DNA from: Monosporascus cannonballus
Lineage: Eukaryota > Ascomycota > Sordariomycetes > Xylariales
Assembly (NCBI GenBank): GCA_004154925.1
Contig: QJNS01000291.1
Span: forward strand, 27,865-91,864
Direction of reading: 5' to 3'
DNA length: 64,000 bases
Shown: positions 55,706 through 64,000 of the stretch, one piece after another
Layout: every line of letters begins with the position of its first letter
How positions within the stretch are numbered: the stretch's first letter is position 1
Position numbers and translations under genes: made by a program
The notes under the pieces: model-generated
Told to the model about the DNA's origin: nothing
The model's input: the letters and a program-made list of their open reading frames with translations, nothing else
The model's database searches: none

Positions 55706-55996
55706 CGTGGTGGGGAATCACGGGGGAAATGTGTCGTGAAGCTTTTAGGAGGGCACGTGAAATCGCGACTAATAATAAAGCTTTGAAGCTTTGGAAGGAA
55801 GGTGTGACGTCGGCCATGGGTGGAGCCTTCGGAAGCTACGACCAGCTAAGAAATATCTCGGGCTTTCGGGACTTTCCATCTTGACCCTCCCACTTCCAGT
55901 CCCAGGCTTGAGTTTATTTCGACTTCACCTCTAGACACCACGAAGTGCTCCGTTCGACGCCTGGGATTGCACGTGGCTGCTAGTGCAAATGTGGTT
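55706..55996. promoter_or_regulatory. Putative bidirectional promoter, ClpP and a mitochondrial-type gene
   Basis: 291 bases separate the start codons of two divergent genes whose products both carry mitochondrial-type N-termini. No particular element was recognised. Shared regulation is an inference. Confidence 0.5.
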
Positions 55997-57288
55997 ATGA
56001 GACCGTGTAAAGCGTTGCCGCAGAGCAGTGCCCGACTCTGCCAGCCCTACTCTTCCGCACGTCGCATACCTCGTCATTACGCAACCGGGCAATCGCGAGA
56101 TGTCGCACAGCCCCGGGCGCCGAGCGCGGCACCGACTACGGGGCCGAAGAACGGAGAGGAACCCTTCAATGTCGATCCGGTGAACAAGAAGATCGAGACT
56201 GCCGTGGGCGATCTCCCGCTTTCGCCCGTCATGGACCCCTTGTTCTGGGAGGCGCGGCAGCGGTATCAGACGCCGAAAGCGAAGCCAGGCAAGGCCCAGA
56301 ACTCCGTCGAGAGGCAGTTTCGGGTCAACCCATTCGGTAACTCGCACCCCTAATCACTGCACTACACGTGTTCGCATTACTTACGACCACCTTAGCCAAA
56401 GCACTCGCCACGCCTTTGCGCCAATGCTCCATAACCCACAAGCGGCTTCCCAAATTCTTCCTGCAGGACTTCAACCTTATCCAACACCCCGAGACGGGCG
56501 CGCCGTGGTGGGTGCCCCGCAGCCTCATGCGGCACGAGTCACACGTGGCCGAGCAGCCCGACAAGGAGGAGATCTCGGAGGCTATACAGAAGGAAGAAGC
56601 AGCCATCAGCGCGGAAATGGACGTGAGGACGACGACGCCGGAAAATGAGGAGGAGGTCGAGGCGTCCGCAGTCACCGACACAGACACTGGCAAGGGAGGA
56701 CGCCCATACGGCCCGTCGGCGTATGCGCTGGCGCGGAAGGACCTCTTCGCGGCCTTCAAGACGGAGGGGTCGGGCTTCATCAATTCGCACAAGCGGCTGT
56801 TCGGCGGCTCCAGCTCGCGCTACAGGACCTTCGGGGGCCGCGCCGTGTGGCGCGAGGACATGGACACGTACATCCTGGACCTCATGCAGCGCGAGGTCGT
56901 CGACCACCTGCTCTACCTGTCCAAGCTGTGCGTAGAGCAGGGCCGCTACTACGTCGTCCGGTGCTACGGCTGGGATGACGTGCAGCACAAGCACAAGGGT
57001 GCCCTGCTTTGGTTCCAGAACGAGACCCACGGGGGAACCCCGCCCGGCCCCTTCGCCACCTTCGACACGCACACCCGCAACCTCCATGGCGAGAACAATC
57101 CCGTGGCCGTCGCGGTGCACAACATGCCCATGCTGCTCGGTTACGAGCAGGCCGCGCGTCTCAGGAGCGAGGCGCGGGTGTTTAGCGAGGGGTCTATATT
57201 CATGCTCGCGGGCCGGCGCACGACGAACCTGCAGGCCAATCTGTGGAGGCTCCAGGGGTACCTAGCTGATTATAGAAATTTACCTTGA
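55997..57288 (+). CDS. Conserved, probably mitochondrial protein of unknown function
   Basis: Model: join(55997..56336, 56396..57288), 410 residues; donor GTAACT, acceptor CTTAG, the codon split G|CC. The first 40 residues are rich in Arg, Ser and Ala with no acidic residue (MRPCKALPQSSARLCQPY), as in mitochondrial targeting sequences. The middle has an acidic low-complexity linker (about residues 180-225). The C-terminal 180 residues are globular and look conserved: AYALARKDLFAAFKTEGSGF, GRAVWREDMDTYILDLMQRE, RYYVVRCYGWDDVQHKHKG, and FMLAGRRTTNLQANLWRLQG near the end. No named domain is recognised. Candidates include a mitoribosome-associated or respiratory-assembly factor. It is divergent from clpP and may share its promoter. 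Confidence 0.75.
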
Positions 57289-59172
57289 GCCTGTGAAGCC
57301 ACTTTCTTGGACGAACCTGTGATACGATCCGCGCTCCCTCCCAGCTGGCCTATGCAAAACTGTGCCCCGTGCCTCCTCCTCCTTTTCCTTGATTATCGCC
57401 ATGCGCGCTCATATACCACCTTGGTGGCCACGAAGCGTTTATGTGAAGCAAGGTATAAGTGTGTTGTTTATATCGGGCTACTGAAGCTTAATATAAGAAA
57501 GACGTAGAAGGAGCAAGTAGGATGCAGTGACTGAGAGTGCAGGGCCGGCTCTTCTCTAGCGGACGCCTATAGGTATACCCCCGCGCAGGCTGATGCGTAA
57601 GTTGTGATGCGTACCTAGGTAAGGTGCGTACCTTGCTACGTGCAGGCTCAGGTGCGGTTAAGTGGCCGCTATTAGGCATACAATAGTAGGTATACCATAT
57701 CATGCCATTACCCATTACGAAGTCATCTCTTGCTAGATTACTATCGGCGAAGTACGAGGAACTGCTGGGCCAAGATGCCCGTAAAGTCGATGACACAGGC
57801 TACGAAAAGCGACCTCCCGACGAGATATCTACCAGGGACCCAGGCATTATCCGGTGCTATATTATCCTACCCTCGGCTCGCGCACGGTATCTTGGATGAC
57901 CCCGAGGACGGTACGTGTCCGGGACCATAGCTACAGTCCCAGACTTCGAGCTCGGGACCGGGGGTCGGCGAAGACCAGTCCATCAGCCTGGAGATACCGA
58001 AGAGAGATGGCCAAGGACTGGGGAAACCAGCAAGACAAAGGACTAGACTACAAAGTCGCCGTTTTGAACGACTCGAAACAGCTTCGTCATCTCTTGAGCC
58101 TTTCTTCCATAAGTTCAAGTGCTACCCACGCGACAAAATTGCGGCCAACAACTTCGACATCAACCTGATTTTCCGAGTCACCATCCCCGCTCTTCCGCAA
58201 TGCATGTCATGGAATCTGAACCGTCGAATCCAAGGAAAAATCGATCACCATTGCTGCCCGTCTTTGGATTCTACGGCCCATCTCTTTCGGAAGTTACCGC
58301 CGTGATGGACAGACTTTCGCTTCGAATTACACACGATACCGCAGAACTTTCGTAGACGCCAACCCCGAGAGAACGAATGATTCGAGGGCACATATTAATA
58401 GAGTGCGATGAGGCGAGACCTTGCGGGTGCCCTGGTGTCGGCGGCGCCTCGACTAAGCGTGGACCTACGATGGCATGTATGATGCCTGCCTAAAGCTCCC
58501 ACAACCGCCCTACCGCTTATGAGCAATCATCTACTGGAGGGCTTGGGAAGCATTAGATGGATTTCTGCTTGTTTAGCTGCTATACCAGGCGTTGTTAGGG
58601 GAGCGACCTCGAGTGCTATAGGTGTTGCCGCTGTATTTTGGGTAACATTGATGGACCAAGAGTGCAAGGTGTATCCCATTCACCGTAGATATTCCCAGCT
58701 CACAGTATATGGATGACATATTACAATTGATGGGTAGGGTTAGTTAAAAGGAAGCACGATATATGTCAATCCAAACCTGACAGTGGAACACGGAGTGTAT
58801 GGGCTGCATAGCACATTCCGAGTTAATTCGCCCTAGGTGACAAGGGATGTGGAGAGAGGGAATCGCATGTCACGTGAATCGCAGTGGAGTTATGTTTTGT
58901 TCAGAACTTTTTGTTCCTCTATCGATTTCGTCCGGCCAGTTCATCATAACGGCATTAGAGCTAGAATACATGAGGCGACCCTGGGAACATCAGACATCGA
59001 GCAGTGGAAGATCCGTGCTGGAACATGACTGATAGCATACCCAGGTCGAAAGGGTATGAGGTATTAATGAGAAAGATGCAACGCCAAAGAGACGATACGC
59101 CGGTCATAGAATCCCGAAACCATCCAACTCCGATGACCTTTTGTTCGTATCCCGTTTCCCATCGCGTCTAAC
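57289..59172. other. Intergenic region with one coding-like stretch
   Basis: A CCTAGGTA-type motif occurs near 57613-57621. A plus-strand frame free of stops from 57931 to 58305 (124 codon positions) lacks an early ATG but reads partly like protein (EPFFHKFKCYPRDKIAANNF, then INLIFRVTIPALPQCMSW). It may be a decayed exon. Nothing else was recognised. Confidence 0.3.
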
Positions 59173-61357
59173 TTAGTCGACCTCCTCCATAGCACTGTCG
59201 CCAGTCTCAGCGGCAGCAGTCTCGGAGGTAGCCGGGGCCTCCTCGGCCTCAGCGGGCTCGTCGTCCAGGTTCAGACCGAGAGAAACCAGCTTGTGGATAC
59301 GCTCGGCGAAGCCGGCAGGCTCCTCGATGGTGAAGCCGGAGACGAGCAGAGAGGTCTCGAACAGAAGCTGAACGATGGACTTGACGGTCTTGTCGTTCTC
59401 ACCGTCGGCCTCGACCTTCTTCTTGAGCTCCTTGATGATGGGAGACTTGGGCGAGATCTCGAAGGTCTTCTTCGAGCTCATGTAGCTGCTCATGGAGGTG
59501 TCACGCAACGCCTGAGCCTTCATGATACGCTCCATGTTGGCAGACCAACCGAACTGACCGGTCCGGATGGCGCAGGGAGAGCCGACCAGCTTGTAGGAGA
59601 CGACGACCTTCTCAACCTTGTCGCCGAGGACGTTCTTGAGAGCCTTGGCGAGGCTCTCGTACTCCTTCTCCTCTTCCTCACGGGCCTTCTTCTCCTCCTC
59701 GGTCTCCTCGAGGTCGAAGTCCTTAGTGATATCGACGAGCTTCTTGCCCTCGAACTCCTTCAGCTGAGTCATGGCGTACTCATCAATGGGGTCCACAAGG
59801 AAGAGAACCTCGAAGTTCTTCTCCTTGAGGGCATCCAGGAAAGGCGACTTCTGGACGGCCTTGAGGGACTCGCCAGTGATGTAGTACATGTTCTTCTGGT
59901 GCTCGGGCATGCGGGTGACGTAGTCAGCCAGCGAGGTCATCTCGTCACCGGACTTGGTGGAGTTGAAGCGCAGAAGCTTGGCCAGCTGCGGGCGGTTCTG
60001 CGAATCCTCGTGGATACCGAGCTTGATGTTCTTGGAGAAGGCAGTGTAGAACTTGTCGAACTGCTCCTTGTCCTCGGAGATCTCGTTGAAGAGCTCCAGG
60101 GCCTTCTTGACAATGTTCTTCTTGATGACCTTCATGATCTTGTTCTGCTGCAGAGTCTCACGAGACAGGTTCAGAGGGAGATCCTCAGAGTCGACAACAC
60201 CCTTGATGAAGCTCAGCCACTCGGGGATGAGGTCAGTGGCATCATCAGTGATGAAGACACGGCGGACGTAGAGCTTGATGTTGTTCTTAGTCTTCTTGGT
60301 CTCGAAGAGGTCGAAGGGAGCACGCTTGGGGACGAAGAGGATGGCACGGAACTCGAGCTGACCCTCGACGGAGAAGTGCTTGACGGCAAGGTGGTCCTCC
60401 CAGTCGTTGGAGAGCGACTTGTAGAAGGCGGCGTACTCCTCCTGGGTGATGTCCTGAGGGTTACGGGTCCAGATGGGCTTCTGCTTGTTGAGCTCCTCCT
60501 CCTCGATGGTGGTTTCGGTGACCTTCTTGGTCTTCTTCTTCTTCTCCTTCTCCTCCTCCTCGTCATCGACCTCCTCGACCTTGGGCTTCTTGTCCTCACC
60601 CTCCTCAGTGGTCTCCTTGGTCTCCTCGGCCTCCTCATCGGGAACCTCCTTCTCCGTCTCCTTCTTGACGTGGAGGTAGATGGGGTAGGAGATGAACTCG
60701 GAGTGCTTCTTGATGACCTCCTTGATCTTGCTCTCGTTCAGGTACTCGGACTGCTCATCCTTGAGGTGAAGGATCATCTTGGTACCACGGCCGAGAGGCT
60801 CGCCCTCAGTGTCGGGGCTGACGCTGAAGGTGCCGCCGGCAGACGACTCCCAGACGTACTGCTCGTCATCGTTGTGCTTAGAGACTACGGTGACACGGTC
60901 GGCAACAAGGTAGGCCGAGTAGAAACCGACACCGAACTGGCCAATCATGGAAACATCGGCACCCGCGGACAGGGCCTCCATGAACTGCTTCGTGCCTGAT
61001 CGGGCAATGGTACCCAAGTTGTTGATCAAGTCCTGTTTGGGGCATGTTAGCAAGCCTGAAGTGACGAGGCACTGAGGATATCGTGACACAACTTACAGCC
61101 TTGGTCATACCAATACCGGTATCCTGGATGGTCAGGGTCTTGTTCTCCTTGTTGGGAATGATGTCGATGCGGAGGTCCTTGCCGGAATCCAGCTTGCTGG
61201 GGTCGGACAGAGCCTCATATCTGATCTTGTCCAGGGCATCGGAGGCGTTGGACACCAACTCTCTCAGGAAGATCTCCTTGTTGGAGTAGACAGTGTTGAT
61301 GATGAGAGACAGGAGCTGAGAGATCTCAGCCTGAAACTCGAACGTCTCTCCCGACAT
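59173..61357 (-). CDS. hsp90: Cytosolic heat-shock protein Hsp90
   Basis: ATP-dependent chaperone dimer for kinases, steroid-receptor-type clients and others. Minus-strand exons 61357..61097 and 61032..59173, 706 residues; intron 64 bp, GTAAGT to AACAG, phase 0, joining DTGIGMTKA to DLINNLG. The N-terminal GHKL ATPase has [20 protein letters not shown] and [14 protein letters not shown] Glu/Lys-rich charged linker follows (about residues 215-265). The middle domain shows [13 protein letters not shown]. The end is MEEVD, the TPR co-chaperone docking motif of cytosolic Hsp90. Length and motifs fit the cytosolic, not the ER or mitochondrial, form. A long antisense open frame across exon 2 is a codon-bias shadow. 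Heat-shock elements were not clearly found upstream. Confidence 0.97.
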
Positions 61358-63430
61358 CTTGGCGGATGGGTATCTAAAAGGTAGCAGAGTCTGTAAGGTA
61401 GAATTTCTGGTTAGCGCTTTGTTGCTGGAAGGAAGGTTGTCTCGAACAAGAGTTTTTGGTGGGGAGATATAGAGGAGCGTGGGTGAGAAAAACAGGGAAT
61501 CGACAAAGGCGGGGGAGGGTGAGTGGGATCGGTAAGTGGGATTGGAAAGTGAGATTGGAAAGTAGGAGTGAGTTGAGGAAAGTGCTCGACGGTTGTTCGA
61601 ATGGTCGTCAAGGCAGTTGAATAAGCCGCCAGACGGACACCCAAGGAACAACAGGTGACGAGGTTGATGGCGGGGGGGGGAGGGGGAGCACGATCGAAGA
61701 TAGTGTACACTGTTTTTAAACTATTTAAACTTACCAAAAGGGTATCTATCAATGGAGTACGGGAAAGGTGGGATTGTAGCCGGTTCTTCGCAACGGGATC
61801 TAGAGGGAGATGTTGCAAGAAAAGAGAGATGCCTCAGAGAGATGGGAGAGAGGGGAGATGAGAATTGAAGATTGGACTGGGCTGGACTGGATTGAGAAAG
61901 GAAAAGAGATTGGTGAAATATTTCGGGGAGAAGAGGGAAGAATTTGAAGTTCACGAGCTGGAGGCTAAGAGGATCCCTGTGTTTCCAACAGCCTCTGCCT
62001 CAGAGATTCTATAACATTCTACGGTTCTACGGACGACCCCTCTAGGCGCACTGAGGCTGCCGCGCCGAGTGGGGTTCCAGTACCTTCCATGATTCGCTGG
62101 AATGCACCCCGTAGGTCCCCTGTAGTCCCCTGTACTTCGCCGCCCAGCAACCCCTCCATGCTTATCGCGGGTTTTTATTGGACGACAGCTTATCAACCCC
62201 ACAGACCAGGGGTGAACCAGGCCAGGCCCTGAACTTCCCACCTTTCTCCAACCTTCTCGAATGGCAAGGCAACAATAGCAGGCGGCAGCAACGGCAGCCA
62301 TGACAACTCATACAATACCTCTCTCTGAGGCGGAGGTTGCAATTCATTGTTTCTTCTCGTTTAGTTTTCTCTCTTGTTCTACATTGCCATACATGGGGTG
62401 TTGGAACAACTGAATCAAACAATTTTTTTTTTCCTTTTTACTTATATCCGAGGGGGCTGCGTCTGTTTGGTGGGGGGTGGCGAGGCTGAGAGTGCAAGCG
62501 CAAACGGCCAGAACGGCGAGCGGGCGGGCTGCCGGAACCAGCATCGAACCCCCACCAGTGTCTTACTGTGGGGTCTACAGACAGTCTCAGATGGAAGAAC
62601 CAGACCACGGATTCCATCCAAGCCTCGCATCGTGGAAGTATCACCTCAATTTCATACATATTTATACAAATGTATAAATGAAATTCAGATAAGGGAGCTA
62701 GCTGGCGGACGAGTCGTGTATTCACACTAGCGTGCGCGCCATCATAGCCATAAGCCGCTGCTTTTCTCATTTACCTCTGCCCGAGTCACGGCAACCCAAT
62801 ATGGCCCGTCAATCCGGTGTCTGACAGAGCGGTAATCACATATATACTTATTACATAGGAAAAGCACATGAGCCTGCAGGTTTCAAAAAGTTCAACTTCC
62901 CTCAAGTCGCGGGTTGCCGTACACTACACTTCCCTTCTTTCTACACTGCTACTTAGTTTATCCCAAGGCTGTTTCCGTATACAGTAATCCTGCGAGGCTG
63001 AAAGGGGACTGGGCCTTGCTTACGAAGTCCTTCTTGCCCGCGGGAGGGGTTAATTAGAACTTCCAGACCCCTGTCGGAAATCTATGGATTCCCGACTCCG
63101 CCGCTCCGTCAACCCAAAACGGCCTCAAGAGGGACCAGTTACGATGATAACAGGACGGCGATTAGATATTATTGGGATGCGAAGCGCAGCGGTGTAGATA
63201 AGTGGAATGCGCTATGCTGAAGCAGATGATCCCTGAATTTTCGAGCGTTAAAACGCATCATGGTCCGGCTGTGGGGGTGTTGGGGAAGAGATAATAGTGT
63301 GTCTGGAATATGTGAGAGATGGTGGACAGGGACATATTGGTTTGTCGATTACGATTAAATCGCCATGATAGCAGACAATATGCTACAGAATTCGGCAGGT
63401 GACCAACCGCCATATTGAGCAATCACCTTG
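61358..63430. other. Upstream region of hsp90 and intergenic DNA
   Basis: Purine-rich on the plus strand close to the gene (pyrimidine-rich leader on the coding strand), as in many strongly expressed fungal genes. Short frames elsewhere on both strands are not convincing. No repeat or RNA gene was recognised. Confidence 0.4.
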
Positions 63431-63910
63431 GGTAAAAAAAATTATATAGATAAATAACAAGAAATTAACAAAATAAAATTTAAAAAAAAAATAAAATTAC
63501 AAAATAAAATAAAAAACTAAAATTAAAATTAAAATTAAAAACAAAAATTCAAAAACAAAAATAAAAAATATATAAAAAATTTAAAAAATTAAAAAATAAA
63601 ATAAAAGTAAAATAAAAATAAATTTAAAATTGAATTAAATTAAAATTAAATTAAAATTAAAATTAAAATAAAATTGAAATTGCCAAAAAGAATTAAAAAA
63701 ATAAAACATTTAAAAAAAGTAAAATCATTAAAAAATTTTAAAATTTTTTTTAAAACAATCAAAAGAAATTAAAAAATTAAAAAAATTAAAAAAATTAAAA
63801 AAATTAAAAAAATAAAAAAAATTAAAAAAATTAAAAAAATTAAAAAAATTAAAAAAATTAAAAAAATTAAAAAAATTAAAAAAATTAAAAAAATTAAAAA
63901 AATTAAAAAA
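63431..63910. repeat. A/T-only low-complexity tract with a 9-bp tandem repeat
   Basis: About 480 bases almost devoid of G and C, strongly A-rich on the plus strand. The right part (about 63767-63908) is a tandem array of a 9-base unit ATTAAAAAA, some 16 copies with few changes. The complementary reading gives a spurious Phe-Phe-Asn polypeptide. The boundary to normal-composition DNA at 63910 is abrupt. Confidence 0.85.
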
Positions 63911-64000
63911 TGTAACGAACCTGTCATACATCCACCTGGAGGTATGAGCAGTATCCGAAATGGGGTCTTGATTTGCAGGTAACAATAGGGCGAAGAATGA

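Noticed and set aside
59293..60999. 568-codon open frame antisense to hsp90
   Set aside because: It is Leu/Val/Gly/Asp-rich and mirrors the GAG/AAG codon bias of Hsp90 on the other strand; no independent start context or domain.
63728..63985. Minus-strand frame encoding repeated Phe-Phe-Asn
   Set aside because: By-product of the 9-base tandem repeat; no start context and no real protein composition.
1..64000. CRISPR arrays, bacterial operons, Shine-Dalgarno sites
   Set aside because: Intron-bearing eukaryotic genes throughout; no direct-repeat/spacer array seen.

Overview
The window looks like nuclear DNA of a filamentous ascomycete (Pezizomycotina, most likely Sordariomycetes). Genes carry short introns of about 50-215 bp with GTRNGT-type donors, CTAAC/CTGAC-type branch sites and YAG acceptors. 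The gene families (HET-domain proteins with ankyrin repeats, ankyrin-CorA proteins, Fig1-like proteins, a TeaR-like prenylated protein) are typical of moulds. The assignment rests on gene content and intron style only.

Layout. 0.7-2.6 kb: a sterol O-acyltransferase (ARE1/ARE2 type). 3.5 kb: an assembly gap between a poly-G and a poly-C run. 3.7-4.3 kb: a broken gene for a small cysteine-containing protein. 8.5-10.4 kb: a J-domain protein with a long charged helix. 17.1-18.4 kb: a calcineurin-like phosphoesterase. 20.8-22.6 kb: a CaaX-box protein resembling TeaR/Mod5 cell-end anchors. 23.9-25.9 kb: a strongly pyrimidine-biased, degenerate-repeat tract. 25.9-33.7 kb: a gene graveyard of frameshifted and stop-broken coding relics, some duplicated within the region.

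33.9-52.7 kb is an accessory island: a HET domain-ankyrin protein with about 15 very similar repeats, divergent from an ankyrin-CorA-like membrane protein; a divergent pair of Fig1-like four-helix membrane paralogues; relics of a trypsin-like protease and a HET-type protein; an F-box gene interrupted by a solo LTR; and a 1076-residue protein with a PD-(D/E)XK nuclease-like core. Three copies of one small LTR (about 150-205 bp, TGT...ACA ends) lie here. The copy inside the F-box codons has a perfect 5-bp target duplication.

54.8-61.4 kb returns to housekeeping genes: mitochondrial ClpP (four exons, two of them micro-exons), a divergent gene for a probably mitochondrial conserved protein, and cytosolic Hsp90. 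The window ends in an A/T-only low-complexity tract with a 9-bp tandem repeat.

Gene models were built by hand from reading frames, splice consensus and phase. The strongest inference is that the 33.9-52.7 kb island groups post-fusion recognition (HET), ion-channel-like (CorA) and membrane-fusion/Ca2+ (Fig1) families. A joint role in cell fusion or allorecognition is a hypothesis, not a demonstrated system.
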